Source of the DNA: Proteromonas lacertae
Taxonomy: Eukaryota > Sar > Bigyra > Opalinata > Proteromonadidae
Length of the DNA: 64,000 bases
Reading direction: 5' to 3'
Assembly: GCA_002245135.1 (NCBI GenBank)
Contig: NGBS01001165.1
Span: 186,001 to 250,000 of the forward strand
Position numbers and translations under genes: made by a program. Shown here in pieces: positions 15,058 through 26,742 of this stretch. The notes below the pieces were generated by a model. The model did not search any database and was not told where the DNA came from. It worked only from the letters and a program-made list of their open reading frames with translations. Numbering within the stretch: the stretch's first letter is position 1; each line of letters starts with the position of its first letter.

Positions 15058-15235
15058 CTCGCAGAGCGTGTACTATGTTTATAGGCATGTATATTCACTA
15101 CGTTGTTTAAATGATTATTATAACGATTATTAAAATACAGAACTTTCTAGACTTTTCTTAATTCAAAATTTAAAATTTTCGCTTTTAGATCTTTTCGTTG
15201 TTCATCAAAGGGTGTTGTTAAAACATTTACGGTTT
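15058..15235. promoter_or_regulatory. shared upstream region between EF-hand-like gene and HINT gene
   Basis: This 178-bp stretch separates two divergent start codons, so both promoters must lie in it or overlap it. It is AT-rich with one small patch of higher GC content near 15060-15070. No specific element is identified. Confidence 0.4.
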
Positions 15236-15645
<410 letters not shown>

Positions 15646-15875
15646 TGTAAGTTAATAATGTAATAATATAATAGTTAATAATATAATAAATGATATTTAC
15701 TTTTAATAGGTTTTGTTTTTCATTACATAATTATTTGAATAGTTTGATTAAAAGTTTGAATTTTTGTGTAACTTATTATGTATATATAATCTGTTTATGT
15801 AAATATACTATGTAAAAACAAATAAGTTTGAATTAAGGCTTGATCAATAATTATTATTTCATTCTTTTCTGCTTT

Positions 15876-16345
15876 ATGGGCATTGGTGGATCAAAACCAA
15901 GTAAAGAAGATATAATAAAAGTGTATGGTAATTGTAATGGAAATATTTTGGATTTCGTAAAATATGTGGTTGATGATAAAGAATCAGACTTGATATCAAT
16001 AGATAGTTTTGTTATACTTTATGATTTTCTTTTGGAAATACATGAGTTTTTAAAGATTAAAGAGCTTTATAAATTAGTTACTGAATTAATTGACAAAAAC
16101 TTTAAGTATAAATTATATAATTATTAATTCATAGTAATGTAACTATTGGCAGTTTAGTGGAAATTATATACAAAGTTTTACACATCTCCTGTTTTATCTC
16201 CTTCTGAATTAACTCAATCGTTTGATTTGCTGTTTAAAATCAAGGAAAAAGATGAAAGTATGTTTAAAGAATTGATGAAGCTGGTAGCTTATCACTTTCC
16301 ATCACTCTCTAATCCAGTTATCAATGAAGATGGATAATCCAGTTA
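15876..16345 (+). CDS. unknown protein with N-terminal myristoylation motif (possibly 5' part of next gene)
   Basis: The first exon starts MGIGGSKPSK, a good match to the Met-Gly-x3-Ser consensus for N-myristoylation, and I chose this internal ATG over an upstream one (15840) for that reason. About 76 residues follow, helical and acidic. A second open segment (about 16158-16345, containing KFYTSPVLSPSEL) follows, but I cannot join it cleanly: the obvious GTATAA donor at 16106 leaves the wrong phase. Its frame ends at a TAA that overlaps the start of the next coding segment by about 22 bases, so the two may be one gene with a frame break. No family recognised. Confidence 0.45.
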
Positions 16346-19300
16346 CTTTAAATGGAAGATTTAAATATGAAGTAATAGAATCTCTAAATCCAAATGGTAT
16401 TTATATTAATACAAACGATAATAAACAATACAGTGTTACTAATGAGATTAAACCTATAGAAAGATATCATAGTGTTATTGATGGTGGAATGAGTATATTT
16501 TATAAGAATCTATATTATTTTGAATGTGAAAATAACAATAGTGTATAATTTATATAATATTCTTCATTCTACATAGTCGTTGAGATATGTTTTGGTTAAT
16601 GATGATTATCTGTTTATAACAGAGAAGAAAAACGATTATAAGTTAGCTGAAAGAGTGAATAAAAGTTATAATAGATTGAGATACAATGAAAATGAAATAA
16701 TGTCAAGAGACATGTTGACTTTGAGCTGCATGAAAATGCAAAGAGATAAAATACCTCTAAACAATGATATATATATTACATTTTTATTAGTATTGGAAGA
16801 ATGTGAAGAGGAAATAGAAGATGATAATGGTTTATTGATATTGAAAATAGGAAACAATGAATTGTATTACAAAAATCATGAAGTTGAAGTGAATAATAAT
16901 AATGTAGGAAGAGAAATAGAATTGGTTAATGTTGATAAACCACTTTATAGAATAAATATCTTAACAGATTTGTATGAATCAATTGAAATAAGTGGTGAAT
17001 GTAATGTTGGAAAGAATTGTAAATGCTGTGTAGGTGAATTAAGAATATTTGAAAAAGATACAATGATAAATGATTATATATTCAGTTTACCAATAATTGG
17101 AAAAGATTTAATCGATGAAAATGATATGAAGTTAAAAATAATTAATGATGTAAAAATGATGAATAGTGAAATTCACAGAAATATGTTATTGAAAGAAAGT
17201 GAGAGTATTTATAATTATGAAGATAGATATTATATAAATAAAAGAGAAATAGAAATGAGTTCTGATAAAAAATGCAGTGTAAAAATGAAGATTATAATAG
17301 AAAAAGAATGGAAAGAATTAAAGATAGTTATTGGTGTATATTAATGATTATTTCTTGTTATATAATAGAAAAATCACATTGATAAAAGATTAAATGTCAT
17401 AAGTAAAGAATCACAGAAGAAAGAATGTGTTATAATATTCAACCAACAGAAAAACCATTTTCAAATATGGAAAAATAATAAAATGTTATGTCAGGTAAGT
17501 GCGATATTAAATGAGATAGTATAAATATGAATTATTGTGAATAGTTAAACCTCGAAATTAATCCTGAATCTATAAGAATTAATTGTATGAAAGATAATGA
17601 ATCAAAGTTTGATAAATTTCAATATAATTTAGAGATAGAAAAAGCAAAGAATATAATATTGTTTACTGAGAGAAAGAATGTATTGAAAGATTATGAATTG
17701 GAAATAGAAGGGATGAACGATTGTAAGATGGAAGAAAACATATTCATTTACAATACAGAATCTGGTCCACACTCAATAATACTAACAAATATATCTTTTT
17801 ATCATTATAATAATATTATTATTTTCTTTAATGAAATATAAAAGTCAGAAACAGTTAATCATCAAGTCATAAATATAATAGATGAAAATAATAATGTCTC
17901 ATCTTTTAGAGATAAAAATGGGAAGGAATACAGAATTTATAAAGGAATAGATATAGAAGATGTTAGTTTAAATGTAGAAGTTGGAATGATTATTGAAAAG
18001 ATAGATAAATTTGGTAATAGACACAAATATGAAAGAGTTAATTTTAATGTTAATCAGAGAAGTGAGAATTTATATTTCAAGAGTAATTGGACAGTTGAAC
18101 AACTTGTTTTATTCTCATATATATCAATGAAAGATATTCTTCCTATACCTAATGATGAATATAGTAAAAGATATAAAGAATTCTATAACTCACTTGAATA
18201 TGACAATATCTATTTATCAAATAAATACAATTCTAACGTTAATCCATATGATATTTTTCACAAAATTCTTGTAGATAATGATATTTCTCACCAACCATTT
18301 GTATATAAATTGACAAATGATTCTAAATGCTTGAAATGTAACAAAGTCAATACTACTAAAGTTGAAATGGATCATATCACATTATCACATACTTATTATA
18401 AACCTATTTATGCTTTTAGAAAAATTGATAAGAATGATCATAAAAATGAAGATGAAGAAATAGTTTTTTGTGAAATGAATGGCAATGAAATTCAATCATA
18501 CTATGTTATTAATAGAAAAAAAGGATATAAACCAATTACTGGTTTATATATTATTAGAAATGATGATGGAAATTGTGAATGTTTTGAAATAGATGGTGTA
18601 TAGATTATTATTTATTTAATATAATAGACTAAAGTTGGTATAATTAGAAATGGGAAATCAGTTGTTACTAACATCTTGATAGTTCCAAATCTAGAATGTT
18701 ATAAAATACCGCCAAATTATAAACCTCTTCATCTAAAGAATTATAAAATATTAGTTCAAAAAGTAGCTATTGATTGTAATGGAAATAAATATGCTTTTGA
18801 TGATAAGAATAGTATCATTACTACTACTGATAAATATAAAGACTATTCTCCAACATTAATTGATGTTAAGTTTGATAAAGTATGATATTAAGAATATATA
18901 ATTTTTAATAATAATAGAAAAAAGAAGAATTGGAAGGTTTAGAAAAATACTTTTCTAGATATAGTGATATTTTAGATATAGATATTTCAAAGACTTACAA
19001 AGTTGGTGAATATATTGTAAAGTGTTATAAGTGCAAAGTTATGAAATTGGAATGTGTGATAGATGTATATGGTGAAAAGATTTTAAACTATTTCAATGTA
19101 AAAGATAAACAAATCAAAACAATTGTATATTATTTATAATATAATGAATAGAGTTATTATATTAAAATAGAAGATGATGAATATACAGGATCTCAATATG
19201 TTGTTATGATACATATAGATAATAAATGGATGTATGGATGTTTAATAGAAGAAGCTATATATTTTGATAATGATGTTAGTAAATTGTGTTTAAAAATCAG

Positions 19301-20417
19301 TGAAACAGTATAATTATATATTATTGTGTTGATAATATTTAAAATAGAAAAAAAATGAATCAGTTATTCCAACTATTCCAACTATTTTAGCTGTAAATAA
19401 ACCTTATATATTAGATGGTGATTGTCAAATGATATTTGAATTTGAATCAGACGAATATGAATCATATTTATTAAAATTCACTGAAAAAGGGAAAGTTGAA
19501 TCTGATGCAATTGCTTTATACAATATCATTTTTTTATTATGATCATTATATATCTTAATACATGAAATGAAAGAAGATGAAAATAATCTTTCAATAGTAG
19601 GATCATTGAAATTCAAAACTATTGATATGAAATTTAATGAAGATAAACTAAAGGGAACATTTATGGATGAAAAAGAAGTAGAAGTATATATATGTTATTA
19701 TTATAACATTGGCTAGTTTGATCAAAACATTCTAACTCCATTATACAATAATTATACTAAAAATGAAGATAATTTCATATTTAATTCAATTGAAAAAGTA
19801 TAATGAATATATCTTTTATTAATAATATTAATAGTATGTTGAATGTAATTCATTTTCAGTAGAAGAAATAGCAAAAGCTTCACTTCATGTAAGATTTGAG
19901 AATAAAAGATGTGAATGTCATTCATATATAATGAAAACAAGTATAAAAATAACCTTCTATTGATTTAGCTGAAGTAGAAGAACCAACAATTACAGTAGTA
20001 GATTTATCAAATAGTGAAATTGATATGAAATATGCAGTATCTATTCTATGTTTATTATCTTAGCCATTTACTTATGAAACATCAAAATTAGTTTCAATAA
20101 TACTACACAAAGAATATGATAATACAAATATTGGATTATTTTTTGGATATACAAATAATGAATTTATTATTTTCAGAGATAAAGAAATATTGAGTGAAAA
20201 GAATGAGAATTTGACATATTATCTATCTTCGTTAAGAACTAAAGAATATTATCCTGTATTTGTAATATATCGAAAAGAGGCAAAGCAATATGATGATGGT
20301 GATAATGAGATAGGATTTAAAGAAGAAGGATTTGAAGAATTATATAGAGATTTGTGCAAGTATTATACTGTTGATAATATATTGATTAATGACTATAAAA
20401 ATGAAAATTACAAATGA
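16324..20417 (+). CDS. unknown multi-exon protein with internal beta-rich repeats and an in-frame TGA
   Basis: At least nine exons follow one another through short introns (for example 16538-16574, 17338-17370, 17494-17544, 18884-18921), giving a protein of more than 1,000 residues. A unit of about 60 residues recurs. Compare NGIYINTNDNKQYSV with GMSIFYKN, and NGKEYRIYKGI with GMIIEKIDK. One segment holds two Cys pairs (CLKCNK near 18330) and another CKCC (near 17030). No transmembrane helix is seen. An in-frame TGA at 19540-19542 lies inside an otherwise continuous exon, with no GT donor nearby to remove it. The segment around 17780-17845 is also not cleanly joined. The gene may be slightly decayed. 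Function unknown. Confidence 0.5.
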
Positions 20418-20537
20418 TTATAAAATTATTACTCATTGAATGTATTTGGTTATGTCTAAAATAGCAAAAATACAAAAATAAGAAACGAATATATTTCTAT
20501 TTCTACGTTTCTACTAAAATCTTAAAATTCATTTTAA

Positions 20538-22414
20538 ATGATTCCCAGTTTAAGTCGTTATTCTGTTGCATTTTCTGTATTTATGTGTTGATCTAAATAC
20601 CTAGAAATCGTTATTACGTCAGAAGAGTGAATTATTTCGATGTTTTGCTACAATACCATTCAATTTGACAGATATTGGTGAAGGAATTACAGAAGTAGAA
20701 ATCATGAAATGGTTAGTAAAACCTGGTCAAAAGATAGCTCAATTTGATCCAATAGCTGAAGTTCAAAGTGATAAAGCTACTGTGACAATATCCTCACGAT
20801 TTGATGGAACTGTGACAAAACTAGAATATAAACAAGGAGATGTAGCTCAAGTTGGCAAACCACTTATTTATATGGATGTATATATATATTGATATTAATA
20901 TAATAGACTGAAGGTGGAGCAGAAGGTGCAACACCAAAACAAGAAGAAAAACCATCTCAATCAACTCCAGCACCACATCCTCCATCTCCCGCTGTAGCTG
21001 CTCCATCAGGAGGTAGTGGAGTTAAGAATATTCCATTTATATTAGCAGATATTGGTGAAGGAATTACAGAAGTTGAAGTAATGAAATGGTTAGTAAAACC
21101 TGGTCAAAAGATAGCTCAATTTGATCCAATAGCTGAAGTTCAAAGTGATAAAGCTACTGTGACAATATCCTCACGATTTGATGGAACTGTGACAAAACTA
21201 GAATATAAACAAGGAGATGTAGCTCAAGTTGGCAAACCACTTATTTATATGGATGTATATATATATATTGATATTATTTTCTATTTATTTAGACTGCTAG
21301 TGGTGATGCATCTGCAGCTCCAGCAGCAGAAAAACCAACAGAAGCTGCTGTTCCAAATCCATCATCCTCTCCCTCATGTCGTACTAGTGGTAATAAAGCC
21401 TCAACAGCCAGTGAAAATAAGACAGGTAAAGTCCTAACAACACCAGCAGTAAGAGCCATTGCTCGTCATAACAATATTGATTTAACTAAAGTTACACCAA
21501 CTGGTAAAGGAGGAAGAATAATGAAAGAGGATATAATGAATTATATGAATAATAAACAACCAGCAGCTTCAACTTCATCATCATCAACTGAAACTCCAGT
21601 TACATCATCTTCTGTTGGTAGTTCAACTCCAAATATCGTTAGTGGTAAAGACAGAGTTGAAAAGATCTCAGGAATAAGAAAAATGATGACTAAATCGATG
21701 ACAGAATCACTTTCAATTCCACATTTAGGATACAATGAAGAAGTAGAAATGAATGAATTAACTAAAATCAGAAAAGGATTAAAAGAATGGTCTAAACAAC
21801 ACAATGTTAAAATATCATATATGCCATTCATAGTAAAAGCAGCAAGTATGGCATTAAACGAATTCCCAATCGTTAATTCATCAGTGAATAAAGAATGTAC
21901 AGAAATAATATATCATCCTTATCATAATATTGGAATTGCAATGGATACTCCAAGAGGTTTAATCGTTCCTTGTGTTAAGAATTGTGAGCAAAAATCAATT
22001 GTTGAAATTGCTAAAGATATTAATAATTTACAAGCTTTAGGCTCGCAGAATAAGTTAGGACCAAATGAGTTATCGAATGTTACATTTACGTATTTTATAT
22101 ATTATTTATTGTATAGATTATCGAATATTGGTACAATTGGTGGAACTTATGCATTTCCATTAATTACTCCTCCACAAGTGGCAATTATTGCTTTAGGAAA
22201 GATACAAAAGTTACCAAGATTTGATAAAGAAGGAAAAGTTATCAGTACAGAAATAATGGATGTATATAATATTAATATTTATTATATATTATATAAATAG
22301 ATAAGTTTATCAGCTGATCATAGAATCATTGATGGAGCAACAATTGCTAGATTCTTCCAAAGTATGAAAGGTTTTATGGAAAATCCAATGAGTTTATTGA
22401 CTATGTTAAGATAA
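20538..22414 (+). CDS. DBT: branched-chain 2-oxoacid dehydrogenase E2 (dihydrolipoyl acyltransferase) with two lipoyl domains
   Basis: Six exons (introns 20577-20604, 20878-20906, 21255-21292, 22090-22116, 22262-22300) give 571 residues. The N-terminus ([20 protein letters not shown]) is basic and Ser-rich, typical of a mitochondrial presequence. Two lipoyl domains follow (about 31-104 and 147-220), each with the lipoyl lysine in SDKAT (Lys70 and Lys186). Next come a peripheral-subunit-binding domain (about 267-303) and the acyltransferase core ending with the catalytic DHRIIDG (His541, Asp545). The lipoyl start ([15 protein letters not shown]) is more like BCKDH E2 than pyruvate dehydrogenase E2. 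It transfers acyl groups from branched-chain keto acids to CoA in the matrix. Animal BCKDH E2 has one lipoyl domain, so the duplication is unusual. Confidence 0.93.
20704..20877 (+). repeat. lipoyl-domain duplication, copy 1
   Basis: This 174-base stretch, encoding most of the first lipoyl domain, reads identically to 21081-21254, and both are followed by an intron beginning GTATATATATAT. Just upstream the copies differ by a few bases. Confidence 0.9.
21081..21254 (+). repeat. lipoyl-domain duplication, copy 2
   Basis: Second copy of the 174-base stretch at 20704-20877, encoding the second lipoyl domain of the same E2. Identity with no silent change seen implies very recent duplication or gene conversion. 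Confidence 0.9.
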
Positions 22415-22541
22415 ATTTTGATGTTAATTTGACTTTACTTTTCTATGAATATTCTTTTCTTTTTAATTTCATTTCTAACTCTAAAAAACATACAATTTCA
22501 AAAATAAAATCTAAAAACAAAATTTATTTATATATTTTCAT

Positions 22542-23899
22542 TTAATTCTTTCTAAAACTTGGACTAGGAGATGGAACAACTTCTAAACCTAACAATTTAT
22601 TCAATTGCATAACCAATTCAAGCAATTCTTCTCTACTTTTCAATCCATTAATCGATCCAGGAGTTGATGAGTGTAAAGAAGGAAGAGATTTATTCATTAA
22701 TTCTTCAGATTCATCAACAAAAGACTATCCAAAATAATAAAACAAATATATATATAGATATATAAAATACACTTAAATTCTTTGGAGCACTTGAACTAGG
22801 TTCCATTTTACTGGAAATTGGTTTCATTTTCTTTGTATTATTATTTCTCGCTGAAAACTTATTTGCTGATTCTAATAAAGAAGCTCTATCAATCATATTC
22901 CTCTCACTATTTGCATCTTTCTCTAATTCATTGAATATTTCATTTTTATAACGTGGATAAGCATCTAATGATTCATCTAAATGATCTCTATCTATTGTTC
23001 TAATGTTACTATAAGTTTGACTTGTTATTATTATAGGACATTCTTGTGGATTTAACATAAATAAAGCACCAAAATAAGAGTTACTGTTATATTCCTTGAT
23101 TAATCTTCCATTTTTAGTATACAATGACATAATTCCTTTTGAAACGATAAAGATTTGATCTACCCAAGCCTGATAAGGTGTAATAATTTCATTTGGAGCA
23201 TAATAATATTCTTCAATATTCTGTAATATACTCATTATAAAATATTGATCCGTCAACTGCAAAAACTTCACCGAACTAACAACTTGTTTATTTACTTGTA
23301 AAATAATTTCCATTCTTAGTGGAGGAGGTAATTCATTTAATATTTGCCTTTCATTTTCAAAATCTGATTTCCAATTTCTATTACTGTATTTCTCTCGATA
23401 GAACGTTCTAACTTCAGCTTTGATATGTGAGGGGAATGTTTCTGAATTTTAAATATTTGTTTATTTTATCATATTGACTTTGTCTTATTCTCTATAAATA
23501 AATAACAATAAGTATAAGAAAAAAATAGAAAAAAAATAATAGTTATATATATACATACCATAGTTTTTTGTCTTCTTTTCACAATACTAATCAAAGATGA
23601 CAAAATATACGCATATAACATTGTTCCTAAAGACATACAAAATAAACTATAAAACCTTTCAGGTGTAGATTGACCTGTTAAATCACCATAACCAATTGTA
23701 GTTATCGTTTCCATCGCCCAATAAACCACAGTTACATAATTATCAAATGGTGGTGCTTCTGCTACTCCTGCTTCTTCTAAGATAGTGGGTAAACCTAAAT
23801 TGCGTGAGTAACCTGAAACCATAAATAATACACAACCACAGATGTGTAATATCCATAATACTTGGATAAATAATACACAAAACTATATATACATAATAA

Positions 23900-23937
<38 letters not shown>

Positions 23938-24848
23938 TTGCAATGAATGTCTAGTATCATATAATGATGGAAATTTCGTTAATAAATGTGAAATCTGATT
24001 GGTTACTTTCAATTTAATTATTTTAACCTAAATTTATATATCTTAATAACAATATAAAATCAGGTTCTCTCCATGCTTGAGTATCACTTGGATAATATTT
24101 ATGAATATGCAAAAACATATTCATTGGTATAACTGATAATATGTCAATAAATAACCATGATTTTACATAGTGTTTTCGTACTTTATTCTTATCCATTTCT
24201 ATACTTCCACCATGATGGTGAATACCTGTGTTAAACCAGAGGAATATATCGAATAAATATGTTCAATGTTACAACTAATTCCCATAAAAATTCAACTGTT
24301 GAATAATGATTATCGGTAAATGAAACGACATAAGGGACTGTATAGGAATAAATGATTATTACGAAGGAGAGATATATGTTGAAAAATACAAATAGTTTTG
24401 AATGAGGATGAAATATCACTTTTTTACCTTCTGCAACCTATTATTGTTATGATATATATATATACTCTTGGAGCTGATGATAAATCATCTTTTGGCTTAT
24501 ATTCATCGGAAGAACCTGGAATGAAAAAATTGACATTTGAATTTTCAAACATTTTAGCATCTAGTTTGTATTGCTCTTTTCTGTTGAATTCTTTATCAAT
24601 GGTCCCACCTATGCAGCTAAGTAAAAAACATTCATACTTCTAAAAAATGCAGGAGTAGAAGGTTCTAATTAATAAAAGTAAGTAAATATACCATCACTAT
24701 CATGTCTTTTCATAAAAGAAAGATCATTGACACTATATGACCTTTCATGAGTCTTTTTACCTTTGATCCCCTTTTCTAAATCTGAAGCTGATAGCACAGA
24801 ATTCTTTTCACTATACGAATTAAGCAATGGTATCTTAGTTTCATCCAT
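22542..24848 (-). CDS. EAG/CNG-type potassium channel with cyclic-nucleotide-binding domain (three frame breaks)
   Basis: Reads leftwards from MDETKIPLLNSY at 24848 to a stop at 22542. In order: N-terminal cytoplasmic region, S1-S3 (LFVFFNIYLSFVIIIYS; DIFLWFNTG; LFIDILSVIP), S4 with LLLRYIN then VKIIKLK, S5, the pore with TTIGYGDL selectivity filter, S6, a C-linker (YLKF...EVRTFYREKY), and a cyclic-nucleotide-binding fold (IFIVSKG, YFGALFML). A short tail holds a predicted coiled coil (REELLELVMQLNKLLG). The filter predicts K+ selectivity. Frame +1 breaks occur near 24263 (before DIFLWF), near 24032 (in S4) and near 23435 (a CCCC run in the C-linker). No short intron explains them, so this is either a young pseudogene or carries assembly errors. 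Confidence 0.75.
23905..23934. repeat. (TA)n tract inside an intron
   Basis: An uninterrupted TA dinucleotide run inside a channel-gene intron that lies between the S4-S5 linker and S5 exons. Similar tracts sit in introns across the window. Confidence 0.8.
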
Positions 24849-24947
24849 TTCTTTTGTGTTGGATTGAAAATGCTTGATTTTGCAGTTTGAAGATTTTCAG
24901 TCCACACATAGTAATAAAAAAATTAGATTAAAATTATAACAGCAACA

Positions 24948-26628
24948 TTAATTAGTTTTAAGCTTCATCACATGAGTAGTCTTTACAGAAGGTATTTTAT
25001 CTGGATTTGGCAAAACTATTGTAGATGACAAATCAGTGTCATCCGTTGGATCTATTCATAAAATAATATATTAATAACAATACGATCATTAATATATTTA
25101 TTGAGGTAATTCAATTGAATAGAGAAAAAGGGCTGAAAAGCAATAAAAACGGATGAAAAAAAATGAATTTCAATAATTGCTAAAAACATTTTTGTAATCC
25201 ACGAATCATTCCAACCAAAGGTTAACATCTATTAAAATATACATTATATATATACAGTAATAATTTGAAAAATAATAGGCATAACAATATATATCATAAA
25301 ACTCACTCTCAACATATCAACAAATGCTATATACTTATATAAAACAGCAATTTCAGTACACCACCTTTCATGATAGGCTTCAATTGATAATGACTATAAA
25401 TATAAATATAAATAATAATATATATATATAGTTTATACTGGTGGACCATAACAAAATATTGATAATAATTTAACAGCAACAAACAAATACAACGCAAATT
25501 CAACATGATATAAGATTGTTTGAGTATCATCTGTTAATTCATTACTTATACCAATTCTTATTATTTGAAATACAGAATATAAACATTCTATAAGTGTAAA
25601 AAATATTCCTGGCTTTTTGAACAGTATTTTTCTTACACTCTATTATATAATAATTATATGTTATACTTTATCTGAATAAGTCCTCCATCCATATGCAAAT
25701 AATCCAATGACAAAATAACTATATCCTCTGAATAATATATCAAACACATGATAACAATAAAACCAAAACGAAATTATCTTTGAATTAAGAAAGAAATAAA
25801 AATATAAATTTGTGTTAAAAATGATATATTTATCACCTTTATGTGAATAATCATAAAAATAAATAATATGAAAGAAAATTGATAAAAGGTTTATTATCAT
25901 TACAGTAACCCATATAATTGCTGGATATACTAATGGATTAGTCCTGTAACGATAAATTTAAACAATAAATTAAAGAAATACAAACATAATAAAGTGATAA
26001 ACAATAAAAACAAAAAGATATAATTTCCAACGAAAATAAGATTAATCCAAACATTATTACACAGTTCATTATATATACATATATATCATATTTATATTGA
26101 CCTGAATAATGACTTAATTCACCTGTAATGTCTGGGGACATGATTGTTACTGATCCACCTACATTAACTATATGACTATGACAATTTGTGGCAGTTATTA
26201 TGTACAAATCAGACATATTTACATTTATAAGATAATACAATTCTCTATCTACTTGAAATCTCTAATTATTCAAAAACGATAACAAGAATGAAATATACAT
26301 ATAGCGTTGGTAAGTAACAGTAATTTTCTATATTCTCAACATTAGTAAAGGATGATTGAAAGTCCCATTGGTCAATATTAAATATTTGTATCAAAGGGAG
26401 TTTTTCTTCCTAGGTACGAATTAAATATTAATCAATACTTCTGTTTTTAAACTTACTGTCAAAGAAATACTTCCTCCTTTATAGATTCCTGCTTTTACTA
26501 TCTGTTTTGTTTCATACCGTCTCAGTGCTATTAGGAATGATTAATGGATGTTTTATACCAAAATTGAAATGAACCACTTCTGCATTAAGTGGGAAAAGTA
26601 ACGACAGAAAAAAGAACAAAATATACAT
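24948..26628 (-). CDS. seven-transmembrane protein of the GPR180/TMEM145 (GOST) type
   Basis: Starts with a signal peptide at 26628 (MYILFFFLSLLFPLNAEVVHF). A luminal beta-rich domain follows (KAGIYKGGSISLTV; YIITATNCHSHIVNVGGSVTIM), then LSHYSGQ and about seven hydrophobic helices. One reads GYSYFVIGLFAYGWRTYS, resembling the helix with a conserved Gly-Trp in the Lung-7TM/GPR180 group. The tail (DPTDDTDLSSTIVLP) is short. Introns are short GTAT...TAG, for example 26539-26569 and 25048-25074. Animal members sit in Golgi and secretory membranes; their precise activity is poorly known. The family call rests on topology and scattered motifs and could be wrong; a different GOST subfamily is the main alternative. 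About 100 bp separate it from the K+ channel gene on the same strand. Confidence 0.5.
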
Positions 26629-26742
26629 ATTCGTTTCAAGTATGCTTCTAACACACATTATCAATTACTAATTTTACTTCTAAAATAATACACCCTTAAA
26701 CTAAAAAAAAAAGAATCTTCAAAAATCAATGTGTTAATTAAT

